Made by a program: the position numbers and the translations under genes. From Ralstonia sp. 25mfcol4.1 (GTDB taxonomy: Bacteria; Pseudomonadota; Gammaproteobacteria; Burkholderiales; Burkholderiaceae), in the NCBI RefSeq assembly GCF_900104095.1, contig NZ_FNJO01000021.1, positions 17,790-81,789 of the forward strand: 64,000 bases of DNA. The letters are read 5' to 3'. The number at the start of each line of letters is the position of its first letter. Position 1 is the first letter of the stretch. Of this stretch, positions 17,514-26,240 are shown piece after piece. The notes under the pieces were generated by a model. The model searched no databases and had not been told where the DNA came from. It was given only the letters and a program-made list of their open reading frames with translations.

Positions 17514-18308
17514 TCAGCCCCGGTGCGCCAGTTCCAGCTGGAACACCAGGCGCTGCAGGAAGTTTTCCATGCGCCCGTCCGGATTCAGGAACGCGCAGCC
17601 GTAGTGGTGGACGGTGTTGTCGTCAAACCCGACCAGCCAGTGGCCTACCACCTGCATGTCCAGCTCCAGGCGGCCCAGCTCGGCAAAATCGAGCCGGCAT
17701 TTCTTGATGACCGTGCCCACCGGCAGCTGGTCGGCGCCCACCTGGCGCGAGCGCAGGCCCACGCCCGACAGCGACAGATCGGCGATATCGAGTTGCAGCG
17801 TGGTCTTGTCGGCCGACGCCGGCAGCACGACCTCGCAGCGATAGCCCTTGGTCAGCAGCGTGCGCGCGCGGAAATGGCGGCGGCGCTGGAAGTGGTAGAG
17901 CTTCTCGGGGAAGTCGGCGATAAACGCCGGGCCGCCCTCGAAACGCGTGGCACCGGGCGTGCCCACCACGAAGTTCACCGGTACGCCACGCAGCAGGCCG
18001 GAAAAGGCATTCTGCTCCGACCCCATCAGCGCCTGGCGCTCACCATCGGCGCGGCACCAGTCGAAAATGAACGTCTTGTTGGCCGGATCGACGTGCAGGA
18101 TCGACGTCACGATCTCGGAGCCATTGCGCGAGCGCACGTTCAGCAGGCATTTCTGCCACGCCATGTCGCGCAACACCGTGCCGATCTGCGAGCTGTGCGT
18201 CAGCCGGTAGCGTTCATCCGACTGCGCAGCGTCCCGCTCGTCGGACTCGTCCTCGAACTGGGACAAGGATTGGCCTGCCTGCGGCCCGCGGGGATCTTGA
18301 AGACTCAT
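17514..18308 (-). CDS. YcgR-type flagellar brake protein, PilZ domain
   Basis: A 264-residue cytoplasmic protein with an N-terminal YcgR domain and a C-terminal PilZ domain. The c-di-GMP signature is present as RRRHFR at 142-147 and DLSLSGVG at 177-184. YcgR proteins slow flagellar rotation when c-di-GMP is high. The chosen ATG gives MSLQDPRG; the frame runs 41 codons further upstream without similarity. It faces the IclR gene tail to tail, 16 bp apart. Confidence 0.87.
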   Translation of the reverse strand: MSLQDPRGPQAGQSLSQFEDESDERDAAQSDERYRLTHSSQIGTVLRDMAWQKCLLNVRSRNGSEIVTSILHVDPANKTFIFDWCRADGERQALMGSEQNAFSGLLRGVPVNFVVGTPGATRFEGGPAFIADFPEKLYHFQRRRHFRARTLLTKGYRCEVVLPASADKTTLQLDIADLSLSGVGLRSRQVGADQLPVGTVIKKCRLDFAELGRLELDMQVVGHWLVGFDDNTVHHYGCAFLNPDGRMENFLQRLVFQLELAHRG

Positions 18309-18539
18309 GGAATACGCTACGTCTAATAGTGGTTGCGCCGCGGATCGCCAGGGCGGGCGGGCAATGGATCTGTCAGCGCGCGGCGCGCCAGCCGCCGCAT
18401 GGTAAGCGCGCCACCCAAGCGGCGCAAGCATATGCCATGGCCTTCGGCAAAATACGACGTAACTTTAGGAACCGACTTCGGTGGGGTAGCTTCCGCTGCG
18501 CTTTCGGCGCCGTTGCCCCATGGCGGGTGCGGCGTTGTT

Positions 18540-19454
18540 TCATCGGCCGGCCGGCGCGTCGGTTTGCCCCCCAGGCGCCCGCGCCAGTTCGGCTCGCAGC
18601 CAGTGCAACAGGGCCGCGCGGCGCGGGTCCCTGGCAAACGGCACTGGCGATATCAGGTGGTACGCCGACCCGTCGGGCACGAATCCCCGGGGCGCGCTCA
18701 GCCGGCCATCGGCCAGTTCGTCGGCGGCCATCCACTCCGATGCCACGGCCCAGCCCAATCCGGCAGCGGCGGCCTGCAGGCTCAGGTAGAAGTGTTCGTA
18801 CCAGGCGTCGCGCTGGCTGCCGGGCCCGTCCGGCGCGCCTGGCAAGGCCTCCCCGGCGCTGCAGGCCCATCGCTGCCAGGCATCGGGGCGCGTACGGGTA
18901 TGGAGCCTGACCGCATCGGCCAGCCCCGCCTGCGCCAGATCAGGACGGCAGACCGGCCCCACCCGCTCGGGCGCCAGTTCGCTGCTATGCCAGCGTGGAT
19001 CGAATGCAAAGTCGTTACGCCGCAGTGCAACATCGATGCCTTGCGCGGCAAAGTCCACGGGGCCGCCGGCCGCCATCAGGTGCAGCGGAACGTCTGGATG
19101 CGCTTCCGAGAAACGGCCGAGCCGGGGGATCAGCCAGCGCATGGCGATGGTGGGCTCGCACGACAGCACCAGCGCCGCGGCCGGCGTCGGCGCGCGGATC
19201 CGTTCGGCTGCCGCCGCCAGCAGATCCATCGACTGCGTGGCCGCCGCATGCAGCGTCTGGCCAGCGTCGGTCAGGAATACCGCCCGGTTGCGCCGCTCGA
19301 ACAGGGGCACGCCCAGCGCGTCTTCCAGCTGCCGGATCTGGCGGCTGATCGCGCCGTGCGTCAGGTGCAGCTCTTCGGCCGCGCGCGCGAAATTCTGGTG
19401 TCGCGCCGCCGCCTCGAAAAAGCGGATCCAGCCCAGCCAGTGCATCGAAGCCAT
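18540..19454 (-). CDS. LysR-family regulator, GcvA-like
   Basis: A 304-residue LysR protein. The N-terminal HTH reads FARAAEELHLTHGAISRQIRQLE, and FERRNRAVFLTDAG is typical of the GcvA/AmpR group. The effector domain ends in a basic, Pro/Ala-rich tail. It is divergent from the LysE exporter gene 128 bp away, the classic arrangement of a LysR regulator with an amino-acid exporter. Confidence 0.9.
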   Translation of the reverse strand: MASMHWLGWIRFFEAAARHQNFARAAEELHLTHGAISRQIRQLEDALGVPLFERRNRAVFLTDAGQTLHAAATQSMDLLAAAAERIRAPTPAAALVLSCEPTIAMRWLIPRLGRFSEAHPDVPLHLMAAGGPVDFAAQGIDVALRRNDFAFDPRWHSSELAPERVGPVCRPDLAQAGLADAVRLHTRTRPDAWQRWACSAGEALPGAPDGPGSQRDAWYEHFYLSLQAAAAGLGWAVASEWMAADELADGRLSAPRGFVPDGSAYHLISPVPFARDPRRAALLHWLRAELARAPGGQTDAPAGR

Positions 19455-19502
19455 GCGATCAGTCAGTTTTACTCACGGAATTGCGCCAGTATAAATCGCT
19501 TT

Positions 19503-19519
19503 GCGTACCCATTTCTGCG
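19503..19519 (-). repeat. Dispersed 17-bp motif CGCAGAAAYGGGTACGC, copy 1
   Basis: On the minus strand this reads CGCAGAAATGGGTACGC. The same 17-mer with one change occurs twice around 52.0-52.2 kb. It lies in the LysR/LysE intergenic region. Its origin is unknown. Confidence 0.5.
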
Positions 19520-19582
19520 AGACAGAATGGCGCCTGCCGCGCACCCCCAGCGGCCGCCTTCCACAACGAAAACTAACCAGAA

Positions 19583-20206
19583 ATGACCCCCCTCGCCGAA
19601 CTTGCCGCCGTCGCCACGATCACCGTTCTCGCCGTCATCAGCCCCGGGCCCGATTTCGCCATGGTCACCCGCAACAGCTATCTGTTCGGCCGGCGCACCG
19701 GTCTGCTGTGCGCGCTGGGCATTGCGCTGGGCGTACAGGTGCATGTGGCCTATACGATGCTCGGCGTGTCGCTGCTGATTGCCCACGCCCATGGCGTGCT
19801 GTCGGTCATCAAGCTGCTGGGCGCCGGCTATCTGATGTGGATCGGCATCCAGACACTACGCAATCGCAAGGCGATCACGGTGGACACCACGGCCGCGCCT
19901 GACATTTCCGGCACGGCGGCATGCCGCATGGGCTTCCTGACCAACGCGCTGAACCCGAAGACCACGCTGTTCGTGGTCAGCACCTACACGCAGGTGGTCA
20001 GCCCCCATACCCCGCTGGCGGCGCAGTTCGGCTACGGCCTGTTCATGTCGCTGGCGCACCTGGTCTGGTTCGGCATTGTCGCGTGGTGCTTCGGCTCGCC
20101 GACGCTCCGCGCGGCCATGCTGCAGCGCCAGCGGCTGCTGGACCGGGTCATCGGTACCACGCTGTGCGGACTTGGGGTGGCGCTGGGCGTCAGCAACCTG
20201 GGCTGA
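19583..20206 (+). CDS. LysE-family amino-acid exporter
   Basis: A 207-residue membrane protein with about six membrane segments. The LysE/RhtB signature ISPGPDFAMVTRNS lies near residue 19, and GFLTNALNPKTTLF in the middle is the second conserved block. It should export an amino acid or related compound. It is divergent from the GcvA-like LysR gene, its probable regulator. Its 3' end overlaps thpR by 17 bp. Confidence 0.9.
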   Translation: MTPLAELAAVATITVLAVISPGPDFAMVTRNSYLFGRRTGLLCALGIALGVQVHVAYTMLGVSLLIAHAHGVLSVIKLLGAGYLMWIGIQTLRNRKAITVDTTAAPDISGTAACRMGFLTNALNPKTTLFVVSTYTQVVSPHTPLAAQFGYGLFMSLAHLVWFGIVAWCFGSPTLRAAMLQRQRLLDRVIGTTLCGLGVALGVSNLG

Positions 20207-20738
20207 CGGCCCGATAGGTGTCGCGCACAACGTGCCGGGCGCCGTCCTTGCCAAGAAAGCTCTCGTAGAGCAGGAATTGATCGACTTGCCACGGTGGCGC
20301 CGCGAGGTCGCGGAACGCGCCGAGCCAATCGCGCAGCAGCGGCTCCGGCGCGCGCGGACGGCAGCGCGCCAGGGTCAGATGCGGGCGGAAGCGACGCGGA
20401 TCGGGCGCGATGCCGTGGGCTTCCAGCACCGCGCTGGTCTGATCGACCATACCTTGCAATGGCGCCGACTCGGCCAGCCCGGCCCACAGGATCGAACCCT
20501 GCCGCCCGCGAAAACGGCCCACACCACGGATTTGCAGCACCATGGGTTCGACGGCCACGCCCCGCAGCGCGTGCGCGATGGCCGTCGTGACCGCTGCATC
20601 GCACTCGCCCAGAAATCGCAGCGTCAGATGCAACTGCGCGGCTGGCGTGGGCCGGATATCGCGATGGGCCGGCAGGGTTTGCAGCAGCGCGTGCGCCAGC
20701 GCGGCCGGTGTGTCGATCGCGATGAAAAGCCGCGGCAC
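20190..20738 (-). CDS. thpR: RNA 2',3'-cyclic phosphodiesterase
   Basis: A 182-residue member of the 2H phosphoesterase family (ThpR/LigT). Both catalytic tetrads are visible: HLTL at 37-40 and HLTL at 120-123. It hydrolyses RNA 2',3'-cyclic phosphate ends. It sits three bases downstream of ogt on the same strand, probably in one transcript with the repair genes. Confidence 0.9.
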   Translation of the reverse strand: MPRLFIAIDTPAALAHALLQTLPAHRDIRPTPAAQLHLTLRFLGECDAAVTTAIAHALRGVAVEPMVLQIRGVGRFRGRQGSILWAGLAESAPLQGMVDQTSAVLEAHGIAPDPRRFRPHLTLARCRPRAPEPLLRDWLGAFRDLAAPPWQVDQFLLYESFLGKDGARHVVRDTYRAVSPGC

Positions 20739-20741
20739 CGT

Positions 20742-21305
20742 TCAATAGAGCGCCAACGCCGCCTGAGCCGCGCGCGCGTGGCCGGGCTGACCCGGGCCAT
20801 TGCCATCGTCGCCCGCTTGCAGCACGCCCTCCAGTCCCAGCAGCGCGCGCTTCCGATCGACCCCGCCGGCGTAGCCTGTCAGCGCCCCCGACGCGCCCAG
20901 CACGCGATGGCACGGCACGATGACCGACAGCGGATTGCGGCCCACCGCCCCACCTACCGCGCGTGAATGGCTCGGCGGCAGGCCGAGACCGGCGCCGAGT
21001 TGCCCGTACGTCGATGTTTCGCCAAATTCGATGTCACAAAGCGCTTGCCAGATTCGTTGCTGGAACGCACTGCCGGCAAACCGGATCGGCACGGTAAACG
21101 TTTGGAGCCGGCCGTCGAAGTAGGCGTCGAGTTCTTCCGCCGCCTGCGCCAGCACGCGTGCATCGGCATCGGATGCCGGCGCCGTGGCGCGTGCCTGGCC
21201 GGGGTGGTACTTCTGCCCCGCGAAGAACACGCCTGTCAGCAGGCCGTCTTGCGCGCGCAGCAGGATGTCGCCCAGCGGGCTGTCGATGATCTGATAGCTG
21301 TTCAT
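20742..21305 (-). CDS. ogt: Methylated-DNA--protein-cysteine S-methyltransferase
   Basis: Removes methyl groups from O6-methylguanine by transfer to its own cysteine. The acceptor site is Cys132 in VIVPCHRVLG, with YGQLG and the Asn/Arg finger region GRNP upstream. At 187 residues it is slightly longer than E. coli Ogt, with a C-terminal Ala/Gly-rich tail. The ATG overlaps the stop of ada-alkA (ATGA), so the two are translationally coupled. Confidence 0.93.
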   Translation of the reverse strand: MNSYQIIDSPLGDILLRAQDGLLTGVFFAGQKYHPGQARATAPASDADARVLAQAAEELDAYFDGRLQTFTVPIRFAGSAFQQRIWQALCDIEFGETSTYGQLGAGLGLPPSHSRAVGGAVGRNPLSVIVPCHRVLGASGALTGYAGGVDRKRALLGLEGVLQAGDDGNGPGQPGHARAAQAALALY

Positions 21306-22864
21306 GCTGCTTCTTCCTCGCTGTCCTCGATGTTGCTGTTCCGGATGTCGATGCTGTCGGCGCCGGCGCCCGGCGTCTGCGCAGCGTCCTTGATTTGCTC
21401 GTAGCGATGCCACAGGTGGATCGCCGCATAGGCGCGCCACGGCGCCCATTGCGCGGTCCTGGCCTGCATCGCCCGCACGGTGCTGACGTCCAGCACCTTG
21501 CGCAACGCGTAGTCGGTGCCCGGAAACGCATCGGGCCATCCCAGCGCCCGCATGGCCACGTACTGCGCCGTCCAGTCGCCGATACCGTCGATCGCGCACA
21601 GCCGCGCGACGGTGTCCTCGGGCGCCGCGTGCGGGTCGAGGCGGATCTCCCCGGCCGCCACCTGTCGCGCCAGGGCCCGGATCGCGCGGATCTTCGGCAC
21701 CGACACGCCGGCCGCCTGGTAATCGGCATCGGGCAGCGCGGCCAGCGCCTGTGCGGTCGGGAAGGCATGGGTCACGGGCGCCGCCTGGGTGGCATCGGCG
21801 GAACTCGCCAGGCCGGCCAGCGCCTGCGGCGGCAACGGCTCGCCGGCGATACGCACCAGCCGCGCCAGGATACGGCGCGCCTGGATCACCGAAATCACCT
21901 GTCCGACGACGGCCCGCACCGCAATCTCCAGCCCGTCGAAGGTGCCCGGCAGCCGCATGCCCGGCGTGCCGGCCGCCAGTTCGCCCAGGTGCGCGTCAAC
22001 GATGTCGGGACGGCAGCCCAGATCGCAGAGGCGGCGCACCTTTCCCAAAGCCTGCGGAATCACGTGCGCCAGCGAACCGGACAACGTTACCCGCACCACC
22101 GTGCGCTTCGGCACGTGTTCCAGCCGCACCCAGCCAAGGTGCCGGTGGCCGCCCGCGTCGATGGCAATCGTGCGCGTATAGACCCCGGCGTGGCATTGGT
22201 CGATGCCGTCAACAGCCCGCACGGCGAGGAATCCGAGCCATTCGGCCCAGGCCAGCGGCGGACGATAGCCCAGTTCGAAAACCAGGCGATCGGCCATGCC
22301 ATCGGCCGCGCGCTTGCGCATGGCCAGTGGCGTCAGCCCATACCGCTCCTTGAGCACGTCGTTGAAGCGCCGCACGCTGCCAAACCCGGCCGCCAGCGCC
22401 ACTTCCGTCACGGGCAGCGCGGTATCGGTCAGCAGGCGCTTGGCGAGCAGCAGCTTCTGCGTCTGCGCGTACTCATGCACCGACACCCCGAACTCCGCGT
22501 CGAACAGCCGGCGCAGATGGCGCTCGGTCACGCCGATGCGCGCGGCCAGCTGCGCCACGCCGGCACCGGCCATGAAGCCTTCGTCGATCAGCGTGGCGGC
22601 GGCCTGCGCCAGCCTTCCGGAGATGTCCGCCAGCCCATGGCCCGGGGCCAGTTCCGGCCGACAGCGCAGGCACGGCCGGAAGCCATGCTTTTCCGCGGCC
22701 GCCGCGGACTCGTAGAACGTGCAGTTTTCGCGCTTCGGCGTGCGCACCGCGCAGATCGGCCGGCAGTACACGCCCGTGGACGACACGCCTACGAAGAAGC
22801 GTCCGTCGAAACGGCGGTCATGTGACGCAATGGCCTTGTAGCAGGTGTCGGGATCGAGTTCCAT
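21302..22864 (-). CDS. Ada-type regulator fused to AlkA DNA glycosylase
   Basis: A 520-residue fusion. The N-terminal Ada domain has the four zinc Cys at 34, 38, 65 and 68, the same spacing as Ada Cys38/42/69/72, so it can sense methyl-phosphotriesters. An AraC-type HTH follows (VTEVALAAGFGSVRRFNDVL). Then come AlkA N-terminal and HhH-GPD domains with IDGIGDWTAQYVAMRALG and the candidate catalytic Asp in GTDYALRK. It lacks the Ada C-terminal O6-methyltransferase; ogt next door supplies it. The chosen start is MELDPDTCYK. Confidence 0.92.
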   Translation of the reverse strand: MELDPDTCYKAIASHDRRFDGRFFVGVSSTGVYCRPICAVRTPKRENCTFYESAAAAEKHGFRPCLRCRPELAPGHGLADISGRLAQAAATLIDEGFMAGAGVAQLAARIGVTERHLRRLFDAEFGVSVHEYAQTQKLLLAKRLLTDTALPVTEVALAAGFGSVRRFNDVLKERYGLTPLAMRKRAADGMADRLVFELGYRPPLAWAEWLGFLAVRAVDGIDQCHAGVYTRTIAIDAGGHRHLGWVRLEHVPKRTVVRVTLSGSLAHVIPQALGKVRRLCDLGCRPDIVDAHLGELAAGTPGMRLPGTFDGLEIAVRAVVGQVISVIQARRILARLVRIAGEPLPPQALAGLASSADATQAAPVTHAFPTAQALAALPDADYQAAGVSVPKIRAIRALARQVAAGEIRLDPHAAPEDTVARLCAIDGIGDWTAQYVAMRALGWPDAFPGTDYALRKVLDVSTVRAMQARTAQWAPWRAYAAIHLWHRYEQIKDAAQTPGAGADSIDIRNSNIEDSEEEAA

Positions 22865-23053
22865 GGCACGCATCCTACGCCAGTGCGGCGCCTTGAATGC
22901 GCTGGAATCGGACATTCTCCTGAAGCCATTCTGAAGGAAAGACGACGTCACTTTGCGCCCGATTCTGAAAGTGCGGTCGGCCGCGTTGCACGGCGCGCCG
23001 CTGAGGCTAGAATCTGCTCACCTGCGGCGTTGCATGCCGCCTCTGGAGTCTGC

Positions 23054-25921
23054 ATGAACCGTCGTCGTCCCGTTGCCGGCATGACCCGAATCGCCGGGAT
23101 TGCCGTGGCCATCGTCTGCGGCCTGAGCGTCCCCGACGTCCACGCGGCGCGGACCGGTCCGCTGGCTGCCCCCCCGGCCGCCGCGCCGGCGGCACGCGCC
23201 ACACCCGTCACCACCGTCGAAGGCATCACCGAATACCGGCTGCCCAACGGACTGCGCATCCTGCTGGCGCCCGACGATGCGCAGCCCACCACCACGGTCA
23301 ACATGACCTATCTGGTCGGCAGCCGCCATGAAAACTACGGCGAAACGGGCATGGCGCACCTGCTGGAACACCTGCTGTTCAAGGGCACGCCGTCGCTGCC
23401 GGGCAAGACCATTCCGACCGAATTCGCGCGGCGCGGCATGCAGTACAACGGCACCACCAACCAGGACCGTACCAATTTCTTCGAGACCTTCGCGGCCAGC
23501 GAGGACAACCTCGACTGGGCGCTGCGCATGGAGGCCGACCGCATGGTCAACAGCTTCGTGGCGCGCAAGGACCTGGACAGCGAGATGACCGTGGTGCGCA
23601 ACGAAATGGAGATTGGCGAGAACAATCCCATGCGCATGCTGCAGCAGCAGATGTACGCGGCCGCCTACCGCTGGCACAACTACAGCAAGGCGGTGATCGG
23701 CGCGCGCAGCGACGTGGAGCGCGTGGGCATCGACAACCTGCAGGCGTTCTATCGCCGTTACTACCAGCCCGACAACGCCGTGCTGGTCGTCACGGGGCAG
23801 TTCGACGCGGCGCGCACGCTGGCCCGGATCGAACAGGCCTTTGGCGCGATTCCGCGTCCGACACGCGTGCTGCCGCCCGAGTACACGGTCGAGCCGGCCC
23901 AGGAAGGCGCGCGCGAGCTGACGCTGGTGCGGCCGGGCGACAGCAGCATCGTGTCGGCGATGTATCACGTGGCGCCGGGCGCGCACCCCGACATCACGGC
24001 GCTGGACATGCTGGCGGTCATCCTGGCGGACACGCCGGGAGGCCGGCTCGAACGCAGCCTGGTGGACACCCGCAAGGCCGCGTGGCAGGGGTCGTTCTTC
24101 ACCTCCATGAAGGACCCGGGGGTGATCCAGTTTGCGGCGGGCACCAGCAGGGACCGTCCGATCGGGCCGGTGCGTGATGCGCTGATCGCGACGGTGGAGG
24201 GCATCGCGACGCAGCCCGTCACCGACGAGGAAGTGGAGCGCGCGCGGGTGCGCCTGCGCAATGCCTACGAGAAGACGCTCAATGATCCGGCCGCCTACGG
24301 CGTGGCGCTGTCCGGTGCCATCGCCAAGGGCGACTGGCGGCTGTTCTTCATCAACCGCGACCGCGTGGAGACCACCACCCGGGCCGACGTGCAGCGCGTG
24401 GCCGAAAACTACTTCCGCCCCGCGAACCGCACGGTGGGCGAGTTCGTGCCGGGAGACAAGCCGCAGCTGGCCGCCATCCCCGCCGCGCCCGATCTGGCTG
24501 CGCTGACGCAGCACTACACGGGCAAGCCGGCGGCGCAGGCCGTGGCCACCTTTGATCCGGCCCCGGCCAATATCGACGCCCATACCGTGCGCCAGACGCT
24601 GCCCAATGGCATGCAGCTCGCATTGCTGCCCAAGCCCACGCGCGGCGGCGCGGTCAACGGCACGCTGATCCTGCGCATCGGCAACCTGCAGGCACTGCAG
24701 GGCAAGAATGCGGTGGGATCCATGACGGGCGCCATGCTCGACCGCGGCGCCGGTGCGTTCACGCGGCAGCAGATCGCCGACCGCTTCGAGGCGCTGAAAG
24801 CCAACGTGTCGATCTCGGGCAGCGACGAACGTGTGACCGTGCGCTTCGACACGCGGCGCGAATACCTGCCCGACCTGCTGGCGCTGCTGCGCACCGTGCT
24901 GCGCATGCCGACCTTCCCCGGTAATGAACTGGAGACGTTGCGGGCCAGCAGCGTCGCCGGCATCGAAAGCCAGCGCAAGCAGCCCAACGCGCTGGCGCCG
25001 AATGCCCTGGGGCGTCACGGCAATCCGTATCCGCCGGGCGACCCGCGCTACACGCCAACGTTTGACGAAAGCGTGGCCGAACTGCGCGCCGTATCGGTGG
25101 CGGACCTGCGCGATTTCCATGCGCGCTTTTATGGCGCGGAGCATGCGCAGCTGGCCATCGTTGGCGATTTCGACGCCGATGACGCCATTCGGCAGGCCGC
25201 ATTCCTTTTTGGCGACTGGCGCGCCCAGGTACCGTTCGAGCGGGTGGACCGGCCGTTCGTGGCGATTCCCGCCACCGACTTCACGCTCGACACGCCGGGC
25301 AAGGCCAATGCGGTCTACCTGGCCTCGCAGCCGGTGGACCTGGTCAGCGATTCACCCGACTACCCGCTGATGCTGATCGCGAGCCGGGTGTTCGGCGGCA
25401 CCGGCATGCGTAGCCGGCTGGCCGACCGCCTGCGCCAGCTCGACGGCATCAGCTATGGGGTGTCCAGCTCGCTGTCGGTCGGCGCGCTCGACCGCGCCGG
25501 CCGGTTCGGGCTCTGGGCGGCCTACGCCCCGCAGAACCTGCCCCGCCTGCGCAAGGCCGTCGACGAAGAAATGGCGCGCTTTGTCCGCGACGGCGTCACG
25601 GCCAGCGAAGTGGCCGAGGCCGCCAGCGGGCTGTTGCAACAGGGCATGGTCAGCCGCACGCGCGACGGCGCACTGGCCGGCGCGCTGGCCAACCAGGCGT
25701 ACCTGGGCCGGACCATGGCGCACACGGCGGCCATCGAGGAAGCCATCCGCACGGCCACCCCCGCAGCCGTCAACGCCGCGATCCGCCGCTACCTGGGCCC
25801 GGCCATGCTGACGCAGGCATTCGCCGGCGATTTCGGCGCGACTGCGACGGCGCCGACCGCGGTTCCTGCCGAGGCCGGGACGCCGGCGGCGGCCGCACCG
25901 CCGGACGCCAGCAAGCCCTGA
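23054..25921 (+). CDS. Secreted M16-family zinc peptidase, two-repeat
   Basis: A 955-residue exported metallopeptidase. A signal peptide (about 1-31) and a Pro/Ala linker precede two M16 halves. The first has the inverted zinc motif HLLEH at 102-106 and the third ligand Glu at 184 (VRNEME). The second half lacks HxxEH and is the non-catalytic partner half, as in pitrilysin-like enzymes. TGGAG precedes the chosen ATG; an upstream extension of 57 codons has no similarity. It is probably periplasmic. The C-terminal tail is Ala/Pro/Thr-rich. Confidence 0.9.
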   Translation: MNRRRPVAGMTRIAGIAVAIVCGLSVPDVHAARTGPLAAPPAAAPAARATPVTTVEGITEYRLPNGLRILLAPDDAQPTTTVNMTYLVGSRHENYGETGMAHLLEHLLFKGTPSLPGKTIPTEFARRGMQYNGTTNQDRTNFFETFAASEDNLDWALRMEADRMVNSFVARKDLDSEMTVVRNEMEIGENNPMRMLQQQMYAAAYRWHNYSKAVIGARSDVERVGIDNLQAFYRRYYQPDNAVLVVTGQFDAARTLARIEQAFGAIPRPTRVLPPEYTVEPAQEGARELTLVRPGDSSIVSAMYHVAPGAHPDITALDMLAVILADTPGGRLERSLVDTRKAAWQGSFFTSMKDPGVIQFAAGTSRDRPIGPVRDALIATVEGIATQPVTDEEVERARVRLRNAYEKTLNDPAAYGVALSGAIAKGDWRLFFINRDRVETTTRADVQRVAENYFRPANRTVGEFVPGDKPQLAAIPAAPDLAALTQHYTGKPAAQAVATFDPAPANIDAHTVRQTLPNGMQLALLPKPTRGGAVNGTLILRIGNLQALQGKNAVGSMTGAMLDRGAGAFTRQQIADRFEALKANVSISGSDERVTVRFDTRREYLPDLLALLRTVLRMPTFPGNELETLRASSVAGIESQRKQPNALAPNALGRHGNPYPPGDPRYTPTFDESVAELRAVSVADLRDFHARFYGAEHAQLAIVGDFDADDAIRQAAFLFGDWRAQVPFERVDRPFVAIPATDFTLDTPGKANAVYLASQPVDLVSDSPDYPLMLIASRVFGGTGMRSRLADRLRQLDGISYGVSSSLSVGALDRAGRFGLWAAYAPQNLPRLRKAVDEEMARFVRDGVTASEVAEAASGLLQQGMVSRTRDGALAGALANQAYLGRTMAHTAAIEEAIRTATPAAVNAAIRRYLGPAMLTQAFAGDFGATATAPTAVPAEAGTPAAAAPPDASKP

Positions 25922-26010
25922 GCCGGCGGGGCGCCACGCGCCGCACAGCTTGCACAGGCCGCCGGGGCCGTGTGAGCCGCTGGCGTCTTATGTGCGCTTG
26001 GCCCCACACC

Positions 26011-26175
26011 TGCCCTTGCCTTACGTGCCCCTGCCTCGCGGGCCCTTGCCTCACGTGCGATGGCCTCACGGGCTCCTGCCTTACGTGCCCTTGCCTCACC
26101 TGCCCTTGCCTTACGGGCCCCTGCCTCATGTGCCCTTGCCTTACGGGCCCCTGCCTCATGTGCCCTTGCCTTACG
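26011..26175. repeat. 15-bp tandem repeat array, 11 units
   Basis: Eleven head-to-tail units of 15 bp with consensus KGCCCYTGCCTYACG, plus degenerate units at each end (25996-26010 and 26176-26190). Units at 26101, 26131 and 26161 are identical, alternating with identical units at 26116 and 26146, so the 3' part has a 30-bp higher-order period. Because 15 is a multiple of three, open frames cross it freely on both strands and encode pentapeptide repeats such as PLPYV and QGHVR. It ends just before the LexA-overlapped promoter of the next gene. Confidence 0.9.
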
Positions 26176-26180
26176 TGCCC

Positions 26181-26216
26181 TTGAGACAAGTGCTCGAACA
26201 CTGTATATTTATACAG
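26181..26216 (+). promoter_or_regulatory. Sigma-70 promoter overlapped by a LexA (SOS) box
   Basis: CTGTATATTTATACAG at 26201-26216 fits the LexA consensus CTGT-N8-ACAG with an AT-rich centre and near-perfect palindromy. A sigma-70 promoter coincides with it: TTGAGA at 26181-26186, 17-bp spacer, TATATT at 26204-26209. LexA bound here would cover the -10, the usual SOS arrangement. The ATG of the next gene is 24 bp downstream of the box. Confidence 0.85.
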
Positions 26217-26240
26217 TCTTTCTTGAGACTTGAGGTGTGG

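Noticed and set aside
26011..26175. The tandem array as a CRISPR
   Set aside because: Units are 15 bp head to tail with no unique spacers and no cas genes.
25770..26201. A 143-residue minus-strand frame with repeated QGHVR/QGPVR units
   Set aside because: It is the reverse reading of the 15-bp array, which stays open in every frame. It starts at a GTG inside the LexA box and has no ribosome-binding site.
25950..26240. An upstream extension of the SOS gene through the repeats, adding a PLPYV-rich tail
   Set aside because: The LexA-overlapped promoter lies inside it, and a good ribosome-binding site precedes the inner ATG, so the short form is used. A longer protein from another promoter is not excluded.
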